A stretch of 64,000 nucleotides of DNA from Chrysogorgia sp. JL179-B06. Taxonomy: Eukaryota; Cnidaria; Anthozoa; Scleralcyonacea; Chrysogorgiidae. Each line of letters starts with the position of its first letter. Position 1 is the stretch's first letter. The DNA is taken from assembly GCA_035772405.1 (NCBI GenBank), contig JAYKKM010000134.1:62001-126000 (forward strand). Reading direction: 5' to 3'. The notes under the pieces were generated by a model that made no database searches, was not told the origin of the DNA, and saw only the letters and a program-made list of their open reading frames with translations. Below are positions 32,614 to 43,900 of the stretch, piece by piece. Both the position numbers and the translations under genes were made by a program.

Positions 32614-34522
32614 CACATATTAGACCCGATCTTTTGTAAGACAAGAAATAGAGCTGCGTTTTCTTGCAAATCTTTGTTGTTTTTAAAATGGTATAGCAGT
32701 TGTCGTGACTTTGGCAACAGCTGCAAGAGAAACGGGGAGAGAATGAGATTTTGCAACGAAGACATTGGTTTGTAGGAGAAGGGGATGGGAAGGACGAGGA
32801 GAAGGACAAGAGGAAGTAGAAGGACAAGAAGACGAACAAGATTAAGAACAATGAGAAGAACAAGTATAAGGATCTGCAGGAGGGTGGGGAGGAGGAGGAG
32901 AGGAGGAGGATCAAAGGAGGACAAGCTCAAAGACAACAACAAGAACAAGAAGGAAGGATAGGGTTATTAAAAATTGGTAATTAAGTCATTTTTTTAATAA
33001 ATTCAAATACCTGTCGAGTCGGTCTACTGGTTTACCTCTACCACCCTTTCCACAGTAACACCCATAATCATTGTAATCAAAAGGATTTCTTCCAGTCGCT
33101 GCCTTAATCATGCCATGAAAATTAAGCAGGCTTCTTCTTGAACGACTGAAGCCTATATCATAATTAACATTTATAACACAACTGCTCTGATTGGTCAATA
33201 CATAGGAACTTTTCCGCCTTATTGTTTTTTTACCTGTCGAACGTTATCTTTAAATGATGATAACGAAAGTAAAAATAACATGGCGGGATTCGATAGAACA
33301 CCGAAAAAGTTGCAGACGAATTTCTCAACGAGAGTGTACGGAATACAATTAACACTTTTTTACTGCGACCGAGGGAAACAGTATGTTTTATGGTCCCGAG
33401 ACCGTCGATGTTTCAGAGACGAAGCCGAGGGAAACATCGACGGTCGAGGGACCACAAAACATATACTAGCTTCCCGAGGTCCCTATAAATAAGTGCTTTA
33501 TTATCATATTATCAAGTGTCAAAAAAACAAAAACGTAAAGGCATGAAATATTTTATTCTTCAAACATTAAATTAAATACAATTAAGGCGAAAGGAGTGTT
33601 CATTCCAAAGTTCGCATTTTCACGTGGTATTTCCTGACCTGATTTTTTCATTATTGACGGTCGACAACATATTATTGCCCTCTCAGGGCTATTGCGGGGG
33701 AAACAGCTAAATTTCGTCACTTTCACGTGATACACTCCCAACCAATGACATACTAGAAAAAGGACCTTTTTCACTTGGTATATAATAAAACAATCTATAC
33801 CGTATAAAGTAGTTTTCATCTGATAGTGGCTCTCCTTATTTAGGCTTTTCTAAAGTCTCACAACATCCTGTGTGTTTGGAACTCACCAGATCACACGCAT
33901 ACAACTGAAGAGAGATTAGCACAGGGACTGCGTAGGCCGCCCTAGAGGTTTCTCGCGCTGAAATTAGCGCATCTACTTTAAAACTCGATGCGCGGGCCCT
34001 GATTAGATGTCTTGAGCCTCATATCCTGCAACCATCGCAATATCGTGATCGCAACTCGCTGCGAGTAGGTCAACATTAGATGGCTGTAATACAGCCAATT
34101 CTTCTCTAGGCATTGCCACATATATACAGAACGTACTCGCGGTTACTAGGCTCTTGCAAACGGCCTCCGTAGTTCAGTGGTGAGAGCACTGCATCGCAGG
34201 GTCGCGGGTTCAATTCCAGCAGGAAGGCCTTGATGTTGCATTTTTCGCAACTGGTTCTGGTTTATATATAAAGCAAAAGCACACTTTGTATCCTCCCATC
34301 ATAAGACGATAACTGACTAATCTATCGACGCTATAATTCTCCGCCGGTATATTCCAGTACAGAATTGCAAAAAAAATGCACTCTGCATTCCATATGATTC
34401 TATTTTACACCCATGATGCACCTCTCTTTATCTAGAAACTATATATACATACCCATATCAGCTGCAAAACTGCTGCTAGCGACCAATGTCAAACAAGCGA
34501 GAAATACTGAAATAGTCTTCAT
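32614..34522 (-). CDS. Secreted phospholipase A2 gene, first three coding exons
   Basis: Exon 1 (34,522-34,453) encodes a signal peptide ([20 protein letters not shown]) and ends ATGG|GTATGT. Exon 2 (33,152-33,011) opens after TATAG and encodes a basic RSRR site, LLNFHGMI, and the calcium loop [11 protein letters not shown] followed by PVDRLD. Exon 3 (32,720-32,614) opens after a pyrimidine tract and CTTGCAG and gives the active-site block CCQSHDNCY, with catalytic His and the Ca-binding Asp. Phases match at both junctions (1 and 2). The RSRR suggests a propeptide removed by a furin-like protease. The C-terminal exon with the second catalytic Asp and remaining cysteines was not found down to about 30.7 kb. 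The enzyme hydrolyses the sn-2 ester of phospholipids outside the cell; cnidarian members serve in digestion or venom, and the sequence does not tell which. Confidence 0.85.
32740..32965. repeat. Polypurine/polypyrimidine tract in phospholipase intron 2
   Basis: The plus strand is almost all A and G (AGGAGAAGGACAAGAGG-type words) over ~225 bp. On the gene strand this is a very long C/T tract that runs directly into the 3' splice site of exon 3, so it contains the acceptor's polypyrimidine tract. Mirror-symmetric purine runs here could form triplex DNA. Confidence 0.8.
33383..33463. repeat. Hairpin in phospholipase intron 1
   Basis: GTTTTATGGTCCCGAGACCG followed by TCGATGTTTC is inverted as GGAAACATCGACGGTC followed by GAGGGACCACAAAAC, with a short loop containing GACGAAGCC. 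The arms are about 30 bp with few mismatches. It is probably a small foldback element. Confidence 0.75.
34162..34275 (+). mobile_element. tRNA-derived SINE
   Basis: The tRNA-like head has a good A box (TAGTTCAGTGG, 34,170-34,180) and B box (GGTTCAATTCC, 34,207-34,217), 26 bp apart. These are followed by the family-specific body GGAAGGCCTTGATG and a GTTGCATTTTTCGCAAC hairpin. The same body is in the duplicated unit at 18.9-19.3 kb on the other strand. It sits inside intron 1 of the phospholipase gene, in antisense. Confidence 0.85.
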
Positions 34523-34962
34523 ATTTCCTGTTTGAAAAATTATAAGAAAATGTTTTCTATTACTTCAATTTTAGTGCGGCAACCTTACGTTATTTCTCTG
34601 AGGAATTCACGCTAATCAAAGTCTAGCAATAGTATAAAGTGAAATCTTTATTTAGAAGAAACACGCTGCGCTAGCCCTAAAGGAACCTGCAGAAACCAAA
34701 ATACTCGTAGTATCCATGTATACGATACACTTGAGGAACCGAGTGGTGTATTTTTCTTGTGTCTGCACTATCGAGGGAAGTCGAATCAGTTTTCCAGCCT
34801 TTTGCTGTAGTTTGAACAAAATAAGAGCCAGAAAAACAGCTCAAAAAGGTTTCAGTAAAACGGCTATACTTTTTGAATGAAACCCCGTTTTTGTGAAATT
34901 TCATTCTCAATTTGATAAATTAAACAAAACGTCTGCGCGCAAAGTGTGCATGCATTTTTCAA

Positions 34963-36002
34963 ATGTTATTATTAAGCAGTGTAACTAAGATTGTGAAGAA
35001 TGCCTTAAAGACGACCCATGAAATTACCAAGCTGGTAAAATGTTCCCCAAAACGAGACGCACATCTGGAAACAATAATAAAAAACACCAGCGACGAAGCT
35101 TTTTGTAACATACGACGACTCTGTCCGACACACTGGACTGTCCGCGCCGACTCAATGCATAGTATAATAAACAACTATGAGGAACTAACACAGCTGTGGG
35201 AATGGTCATTAGAAGAGTACACTAATACCGAAACAAAAGCTCGTGTGCAAGGTGTAGGTTCTCAGATACTTCTATTTTGGCTTGTCATTGGGTGCTCGAA
35301 CTTGAAGCATGCAGATGCCCTAAGCACCACCCTCCAGATGAAGGATCTATCAGCATGTGAAGCTCAAGAAATTGCCGATTATAATAATAATAATAATAAA
35401 GACGTTTGAGGAGCATTATACAATAGTCTCAATGCTCTTACAACAAATTCTTAAAATTACTTATGCATCATTGTAAATTACATATGATTACAATATATAT
35501 TATGACCGTGAAGACTCTCGATAGCATACGGAACGACGATTCATTCCGTTTATTTTGGCAGAGAGTAGTCGCAGAGAGTGAGAGCAAAAAAGGAGTGAAT
35601 GAACCACAACTGCCACGAAGAAGAAAAGCTCCACGTAGAATAGAAGAATATGTCAGTGGTAATGCGCAAGCTGAATTTCCAACAACAGTCGAAGCTCATT
35701 ATCGGACGGTGTATTACGATGCTCTGGATCTTGTGACATCGTGCATTAAAACGCGTTTTGATCAGGAAGATTACAAAATTCATTCTGCCTGTGAAAGTTT
35801 GCTGCTCAAAACTGTGACTGGTGAAGATTTCAGTAATGAGCTGGCCACCGTTGTTCAGTTTTACGAGTCAGACTTTTCTCGCGAGAGTCTACGTACCCAT
35901 CTAGAAATCCTGCGCACCATTTACGACGGGGAAGGCCTGCCAACATCCATGACGTGTACGTATAACCGTAGCCTTACACCTGCAATTGTTTGGTTCTTTT
36001 AA
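34963..36002 (+). pseudogene. hAT transposase fragment (ZMYM1-like), interrupted
   Basis: Two plus-strand frames make one protein region: 34,963-35,380 (NALKTTHEITKLVKCSPKRD, then RRLCPTHWTVRA and ITNY-like INNYEELTQLWEW) and 35,502-36,002 (MTVKTLDSIRNDDSFRLFWQ, then PSLPRRRK-like PQLPRRRKAPRR, EAHYRTVYYDALDLV, IKTRFDQ). This order is that of hAT-type transposases related to ZMYM1 proteins. Between the parts lies ~120 bp starting with (TAA)n, most likely a short retroelement tail inserted in the gene. The N-terminal zinc finger, the first catalytic Asp region and the C-terminal dimerisation segment are missing. Dead copy. Confidence 0.8.
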
Positions 36003-36208
36003 CTAGCTATCGCATTTATGTTTTTTTATACGAACAAACTCCAGCTCGCTATAGTGAGGCTGTAAATCAGACTGAAATTATATTTCAGGGATATACATGT
36101 AGGTATTTAATGTCATCTTAAAATGAACTGATATCAAAGCCCAGCAAAAAACATGAAGTAAAGCTATAAGTTAAGGTAAAATTTAATAGAGTCTAACGTT
36201 TCGTCGCT

Positions 36209-36402
<194 letters not shown>

Positions 36403-36869
36403 CGTACCTTAACTTATGGCGTTACTTCGTGCTTTTTGCTGGGCTTGATGGTTTTTTTTTTTGATGTTATATATTTATATATATGTTATATATACTTTTT
36501 GTTCTTTGATGTTATATATTGACTATAATGTTCCAAATTTTATCAAAGACTCTTAATGATCGTTTACTTTGTGTTAAATACCAAACTTATGCGACCTAAA
36601 AACGTCGAACCAAGAAACTTTTCTTGATGATCTTGCCAGAATGTATTTGAAGAATTGATGTTGGGAAAAACTTTATAATCAAGTTTTGGACTACCATGAC
36701 GCTCCCGTCAAAACGTTTTACTGGCAGTCATTGATATAGCATCTAAATTTATAACCGCTGAAAAAATTCGAAATAGCATGAGAGAGAGCAGAGGGATCGA
36801 CCCCTACTCCGTATGAGGAACTATTTAAAACTGGAGATAACTACACTGAGACATTAAAGACGAAAATCG

Positions 36870-37222
36870 TTTGGAAACTTTATATTAAGTTGATAAATAA
36901 TATACAGACAAACCACCACGTCCGAGCTCAAGTATTGGCGGTATCAAGCAGCCAAATTATATGGAACGCCCTTCCGGACACAATGAGTTTGGCAGAGTGT
37001 TAAGTGCATTGTTGACTTTGATTTCGACATTGATATCATTTCTACTTATATAGTTATAATTTTAGTACATAAAATTTATATTAGGATTCCGATTTCTCTA
37101 CATATTATATAATATGATTATTTTAATTTTATATTATTTCTGTTGTGGCAAGATATGGAAATTAACTGATTGCAGCTAAGTGTATTTGTTCACGTTAAAT
37201 AAAGATTATTGTATTGTATTTT
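36870..37222 (+). mobile_element. LINE 3' end remnant
   Basis: A short coding remnant IIWNALPDTMSLAEC resembles the last residues of CR1/L2-type reverse transcriptases. It is followed by ~200 bp of AT-rich sequence and the tail AATAAAGATTATTGTATTGT. Related tail words recur at 38,105 and 46,812. Too decayed for a finer call. Confidence 0.4.
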
Positions 37223-38935
37223 GAGTTAAACAATCTCCTAAATATAGAGAAACTTCGTATCATCTGGAAACTCATGAGCCTTATAGGCTGGAATGTCTTC
37301 TTCAGTTTCTCCCGAAGTGCCGAAAAATTTCTTTTCGATCGCTTCTACGTCCTTGATGGTCATCATTATTTTGATAATCGCAGTTTTCTCTTCATCTAAT
37401 TCGCTTGAATGTTCTGCATCAGTTTTAGAATTATTTTAACAAAGACACTTTGTAAGTTCAGCTTCCGCACTTCACCTCATTTTCGCTATCGAATCATTCC
37501 AATCACAGTTCATGTATAATTTACGAAATTAGTCTGATGACCAACACCCCGTTTAGGTCAATAAATTATGAACGCGACCTGGACAGTTTACGCTTCGCCC
37601 ATCGCTCTGCAGTTTTTGCGAATCTGAACGTTGTGAATATCACCACATAACCACATCATATAATCATTATTGTAAAACTAAATCTCCAACATCATTATAA
37701 ACATGTTAAAGAGTAGCTAGGATTAATTATGCAACAAGTCAATAGACAATAGTAATTATCGTAACCTATAGATAGCTCACACGCCATTTGATTTCATAAA
37801 CAACTCTGCGATTGGTGGCATTTTGAATTTTCATGATGCTACGCGGGCGTGCAAGATGGCATTTTCTAGAAAAATGGAAGTTTTTCAACCTGAGTTATGA
37901 TAATTAATGCTAATTTATATTAACATAATGTGTCTTGTTCGGAAAATTCAAAGCATTCGTAACAGCCGGTTTAATGGGCTTTCAGAAAAGGTATAGATTT
38001 TGCAACAGTTATGGATATTTCCAGAGATATCAATGGAACAAAGAAGTAGTTCAATTTTGGATGTTTTTCAGCCGGACAGGAAAGAGTTAAGGAATCGTTA
38101 AATAAAGATTATTTTATTGTATTTTGAAATAAAGACACTTTGTTTGTGCAGCTTCTGCTTCTTGCCCCAAGTTGGTCATCGGTTACCTAATTTTCTGTAT
38201 CTAATCATTCCAATCACAGTGCTCGTATAATTACGATATTAGTCTGATGACCAACACCCCGTTTAGGTCAAGAAATTATGAACGCGACCTGGACAGCTTC
38301 TTTCGCTTCACTCATCGCTCTACATTTTTTCAGCGAAACTCACGAGCCATCTGAACGTTGCGAATATCACCCGTAACCATATCATATAATCATTATTGTA
38401 AAACTAAATCTCTAACATCATTATAAACATGTTAAAGATTAGCTAGGATTACGCATGCAACAAGTCAATGGACAATAGTAATTATCGTAATCTACAGATA
38501 GCTCGATAAATAGTTAGATCATCTGGGTTCGATTCTCAGGGACTCACAAATGGTCTGAATGAAGACGAACTTCAGTAGCAAATATGACGTCTCACATAAT
38601 TTTAAATCAAAATAATAAACAAACTGCTGTGCTGCTGAATTACTGAATAGGAGGTGTAACGTTTTGAGCGATGGCTCTTCGTCCTTTCTCCTCTCTCCCT
38701 CTCTTCGTCCTCTCTCCCTCTCTTCGTCCTTTCTCCTCTCTTCGTCCTTTCTCCTCTCTTCATCCTTTCTCCTCTCTGCGCTGAGGAACGTAATACAACA
38801 GCTCTCCGTCTTGCAAAACTCTCTTTCGCGGACTTGGAAGTCTCTGCGCAGGAGCGAGTCCTTCGTCAGAGAGTGAAATATAAAGTGACATAATGCATTT
38901 CACTCTCTACACTGTTCTATCACTGTTACCCCATT
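37223..38935. repeat. Diverged copy of the 2.6-kb repeat family with a TTAA MITE
   Basis: Two related blocks (37,220-37,780 and 38,100-38,930) share GTCTGATGACCAACACCCCG, ATGAACGCGACCTGGACAG and the tRNA-like GGGTTCGATTCTCAGGGACTC. A partial MITE (37,785-38,098) separates them. Block two also recurs almost unchanged at 46,800-47,590. It ends with pyrimidine-rich TCTTCGTCCTTTCTCC repeats (38,680-38,780) and GTCAGAGAGTGAAA. Confidence 0.7.
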
Positions 38936-39130
38936 TAGGTGGAGTTAAAAAATAACTCCACTATTGGGAGTTCAAACAACTCCCAATAGTGGAGTTATTT
39001 GTTTTTGAGAGTTAAAATAACTCTCCTGTTACCCCATTTAGCTGGAGTTAAAAAATAACTCCGCTATTGGGAGTTAAAATAACTCCCAATAGTGGAGTTA
39101 TTTTTTTATTTTAACTCCTTGAAAATAACA
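38930..39130. repeat. Two tandem 85-bp palindromic units (GAGTTATTTTAACTC type)
   Basis: Each unit starts CTGTTACCCCATTTAG and contains AATAACTCCACTATTGGGAG facing CTCCCAATAGTGGAGTTATT, a nearly perfect hairpin. The second copy starts at about 39,025. The design resembles the AACCAATT arrays at 15.6 and 24.5 kb: short palindromic satellite inside a non-autonomous element. Confidence 0.8.
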
Positions 39131-39621
39131 CTTAAAAAATATACTCCCTTTTGGCATATCGTTTTCTGAGAAGATTTGTTAAAAAAATATTCCCAGACGA
39201 GTCAAAATGCTATAGTTTAATTCTTACATTATATCAACTCGGACATACGATGCAGCGACAGGGAAAAGCCAGTAAACACGGAAAAATATTCAGGTTATCT
39301 GTAGACTATTGCAAGTCTGTAACTGTAGTTGGATTTGAAGTATCCTTCGGTTCGAAGACTTTGTCGGCGATCAGGGACAAGCACTATGCTTCAAGAACCC
39401 ATTTGTTTTTGAAGAAACCTGTCTTCCTGTCAACAAGAATGTTTGGCCTAAGGTTTGCGTTCATGGTGCTGTCGACTACAGCCGCCGCTTTTAAGTCTGA
39501 ATGCAGTGCTTATTGGCTTTTTAACTTTCTTTGTGAATCGTCGAGTACTGTCCAGTTATTAAACATATATTTTATGTTTAGTTGAAAAAAGTTTTGTTCT
39601 GTTCTTAACTTGTAATACTGC

Positions 39622-39808
39622 AGTTAGTAAGGTCAATATAGCGACAAAGTACCCCAACTTCAAAAAAATTGCAACAGTTTGTTTTATGGTGGTTTTATGT
39701 TAGGCTGGGTCTAGTCAACAACATACTAAAAGTTGGACAAAGTTGGAGCATGGGAAAGTTTCCAATTTCGAGATTGACTTTTATCCGTTTTTAAGTCATT
39801 TTCCATTA
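39622..39808 (+). repeat. Academ-like left terminal inverted repeat
   Basis: Its inner 145 bp (from AAAAAAATTGCAACAG to TTAAGTCATTTTCCATTA) match the right repeat with a single visible difference (GCTGGGTCTAG against GCTGTGTCTAG). The outer 35 bp differ by substitutions and a 10-bp length difference. Such repeats are where the transposase binds and cuts. Confidence 0.9.
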
Positions 39809-40219
39809 CTCTTTCTCTACTGGTCGAATTCCCGAAAAATATGGGTGAACCCCTTTGTCGGCTTGTATCTCAATAACTATTTACAATAATAGGGCATGCT
39901 ATATCTCTTTTGAAAGCCTATACAATTACCTTTAAGAGTTATATTCTACTTTCTACAAATAAACGTCGCAAATTGGAAAAACATTGAAAAAATCAGCAAA
40001 AATTAGCAAAATGAAGCAAAAAGTTTAAATATTCGACTTGAAAATTTTGAAAATACGGGTTTCAAATTAATTTCGCTGAGATAATATCGAATTATAAAAC
40101 TTACACTATCACTACACCAAGTATGGCCAAAAACGTGTGAACATAACAGAAGTTACAAGCGAAATAGCCCGCTTCAAACGCAACAAAATAAACCAAAATA
40201 AGTCAAAATAAGAGTAAAC

Positions 40220-40840
40220 TATTTCCCGGTTAGTATCTTTATGAATTTTTACAGGAATAGGGCAAGCCATACCTCGTTTGAAAGGGAATTTCGACTAGAA
40301 TTCCATCGCTTCGGCGAAACCCGTAAAGATATATTTCCCCCCATGGCCATGACCGAATATCGTATTTCATATTCAGCTCGAATATTCGTCTAAATCGATC
40401 AATTGCCAGTCGATTTTCCTTTTTTTTTTTCACTGGATATGTAGCCATAGTCTTTATCAAAGATATCATCGCTTTCCGTATCCTCTAAGCTCTTTGTAAA
40501 TGGTAAATATCGGCCTTGACGGCTTTTTTTTTCGGACCGGAAGTGACCGGAAGTGAAATTTGCGTGCGTGAATTGTGGCCTCATAGCAAAGGCCGACCAA
40601 TCGCTGTGTTTGTTATTCTATCCAAACCAATCAGATACCGTTTTATAGCCCATACTCTCAGCTTCAAATCAAGACGCTGATTATATTTTTCCGATGAATT
40701 CCGACGAAACGGCGACCGTTTATTCCATCGTCTGCCTAAACCCGTAAAAATATATTTTCGCAACGGCCGAATTATTCCCTGAGTATCATGCTCCATATGG
40801 GTCGATTTTCCAATTTTTTTCGCTGTATATGTCGCCATGA
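40220..40840. repeat. Diverged ~200-bp duplication in the transposon 5' region
   Basis: The segment around 40,290-40,445 (GAATTCCATCG, AAACCCGTAAAGATATATTT, CAGTCGATTTTCC, CACTGGATATGTAGCCAT) reappears at about 40,680-40,838 (TATTCCATCG, AAACCCGTAAAAATATATTT, GGGTCGATTTTCC, GCTGTATATGTCGCCAT). It flanks the presumed promoter and may duplicate regulatory or transposase-binding sites. Confidence 0.7.
40530..40625 (+). promoter_or_regulatory. Candidate promoter with tandem ETS sites
   Basis: ACCGGAAGTG occurs twice head to tail at 40,536-40,545 and 40,546-40,555, the consensus ETS-family site and a frequent feature of TATA-less animal promoters. GACCAATCGC (a CCAAT box) follows at about 40,597. 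A splice-acceptor-like TATTTTCAG lies at 40,907-40,915, ten bases before the start codon, so a spliced 5' leader is possible. The role is inferred from motifs and position. Confidence 0.45.
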
Positions 40841-40925
40841 CGGCAGTGAGACCCTCCGTTGTGAAGCTTATCTTACATATGACATGTTTTTCTGAGACAT
40901 AAACTAATATTTTCAGGGGTAAAAT

Positions 40926-43900
40926 ATGAGCAGCTCAAGCAAAGAAACGTGTCCATTATGCCAAAGGGAATTGGATTGTGAGGAGACCGTGGTGGTTCGT
41001 GAAAAAGGAGCTGAAGGTATCAACCGTGCTAGCATCGAGAGAGGTGTTGACGTCAGAGTCCAAGCTGGGAATAGTGTGCACAAAACATGTCGGGTAAATC
41101 ACATAAACAAAAAGGATATTCTTATCTCAAGCAAGAAAGATCAGACAGATTCTGCTCAGTCAGTAAAGAGAAGCGCTCGTGTTTCCCTGGGACTACATGA
41201 CAGTAAAACACATTGCTTTTTCTGTGGAACTGAAGCTCAGAAAATAGACGCTAAACGAAATAGTGAAGAAAGGGTGTACTGTGTGAGGACAGATGCATTT
41301 GTTCAAACGATATTGGTTCATTGTAGAACCAGGGGGGATGCATGGGCCATTGCTGTTCAAGGCCGCATCGAATATTTTGGGGGCGATCTTCATGCAGCAG
41401 ACTGTGTTTACCACCAATCATGTAGCGTAAATTTTCGCACACTGCGGGACATTCCAAAACAGTTCACGTCAGTCGATTCCGCCAAACGACGAAAAAGTGG
41501 AAGACCAAAGGACTGTGATCAGGAGGAGGCATTTGAAAAGGTTTGTTCATTCCTGGAGGAAAATGATGAAGAACAGCTAACGATATCTGATCTAGTAGCT
41601 AAAATGGGAGAATACTTGTGTGACAGCAAATCTGCAGCATACGGAAACCAGTACCTCAAGGAAATGCTTGTAAGACGATATGGAAGATCTATATTCGTGA
41701 CTGAGGGCCAGGGTGTCAAAAACATTGTGACCTTTCGGGAAAAAACTTGTCAGATTCTTCGTGATTACTACAAATCACCTCGAGAAGATGACGAGGAAGC
41801 ACAGAAACGAGCAATTATAAAAACCGCAGCAAAACTTATCAGAAGTGACATCAAGGAGACAGTTGCGCCAATGGGGGATACATATCCAACTCCGTCAGAA
41901 CTGAAACTTACGGCTGCATTGGATTACGTGCCAGCAAGTTTGCGATTCTTGCTGCAGCATCTGTTTGTTGGGAAGGATACGTCCAGAATGGTTGCTGGTA
42001 TTGGACAAGCTGTTATTCAAGCCGTGCGCCCAAGGGCTGTAATTGCGCCTTTACAGCTTGGTCTTGCGGTGCAAATGCATCATTTGTACAGGTCACGGTT
42101 TTTGATCGATAGTCTTTCAACCATGGGGTTTTCTTCATCTTACTCAGAAGTGCAAAGGTTAGAAGTGAATGCAGCTTGTTCACTTGCTCCGGATGTGTTG
42201 GGTGACATGGACATTCTTGATATGTCCCTGTTATTTGCCGGGGACAATGTGGATCATAACATTGTAACCTTGGACGGAAAGGGTACCTTTCACGGGATGG
42301 GCATGATAGCCACCATCACACCTGGGAAGCAAGTTAGTCGCAGCATTTCAAGACAGAAAATGGCCGACTTGAAACTTGTCGAACTGACGAAGATTGATAT
42401 AATAGATTACCGATACGCAAAGCTTGTCAACCGCAAGATTGAATTTCAGCCTCTACCATTCTCATCTGCCCGTGACCGCAAAGTTGACATTTTCTGGGAA
42501 ATGTCCTTTCGCTTCCAGCAGAGTACCCCCAGTTGGCAAGGTATGATGTCTCTACTGCACAGGGAGTGTGATTATCCGGGGAAATCATCAGTACAGTTTC
42601 TCCCAATGATCGACATGAATCCAGGGGACAAAACTTGTATCTTGTCAACCCTAGAATACCTTTGCAAACTTTCGTCAAAACACAACATGCCGGCTATCAT
42701 TACCTTCGATCAACCGCTATTTTGGAAGGCTTCTGAGATAGCGAATGCTGTTCCAGATGATAGCCCGATCAGGAATGTGGTCCTAATGCTTGGAAGCTTT
42801 CATACCTTCATGAATCTGTTGGGCGCCATTGGTACTTTGATGGATGGCAGTGGAATTAAGGAGATCATGGAGACAGTGTATGGTGAAAATGCCGTTCTAC
42901 ACATGATGAGCGGGAAGGCGGTGCAACGAGCATTTCGTGGACATCTGCTGGTGGATCAGTGCCTTACACGTCAGATTGTTGCTAAAATCGTGGAGGATGA
43001 CCCTGGTTTTCAGGACCAAGTGGAAGAACTTGAGAGACTGTACACGCTGATGGAGACTGACGAAAGCGACTTAGAGTCATTGTTAAAAGCAGATTGCATT
43101 CGCGAAATTGACGAAACAGTAACTCTGAAAAGGGATGAACTGGCAGAGACCTCCAAAACCAGCAAACTGTGGGTCCACTACCAGCAAATGTTAGGTATTG
43201 CTAGGGGACTTGTTGCGGCTGATCGAATGGGGTCTTGGGAGATGCATCTCAGTGCCATCTCAGCTTGCTTGCCGATATTCGCGGCCGCTGGCCATCCGAA
43301 TTATCTGAAGTCAGCTCGTCTCTATCTCCAGAAGATGCGCGGATTGAATGATGACAACCCCGAGGTTTATCAGAAGTTCCAATCTGGGTTTCATGTAACC
43401 AGACGCAGCAGCCAATACTGGGCTGGCCTTGGCTCTGATCTTGTGATTGAGCAAACACTAATGCGCTCACTAAAAGCTCAAGGGGGACTAACGCGAGGAA
43501 GTGGGATGTCGGAGCACGAGAGAGCAGTTTGGACAATGTCTTCTACTGTGACATCATCTTACAACCTCGCCATGCAAGAACTGACCACGAATAGTTACAC
43601 AACAAGTGAACAGCATAAGGACTTGTCCAACTCTAGAGTGAGTAGGGATGAGGCGGATCTTGAAAAAGTCGCAGCAAAACTGGAGTGTTTTACACCATAT
43701 TCGGCTGATAAATCATTGCGTAACATCATCACAGGAGTTAATGCAAATGAGGATGTCAATGTACATGACCTGTTCGTAATCGGAAATGACATAGTTAAGA
43801 AGATGGACAAACACTCTGTGTTCTCATATTCGCACAAACGGAGTTTGAAGGTCAAGACACTTGCATCCAGCAAGGCAGTGAAAGTTGCTGATGACCGGAC

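Noticed and set aside
34160..34235. tRNA gene
   Set aside because: A and B boxes are good but the acceptor and anticodon stems do not pair; the body and hairpin shared with 18.9-19.3 kb identify a SINE.
39151..39585. 144-codon plus-strand frame just outside the Academ-like element
   Set aside because: Basic and aromatic-rich with no recognisable domain, next to palindromic repeats; insufficient support for a gene, though it is the longest unexplained frame nearby.
40239..40838. Minus-strand frames in the transposon 5' region
   Set aside because: Short, duplicated non-coding sequence upstream of the transposase; no domain.
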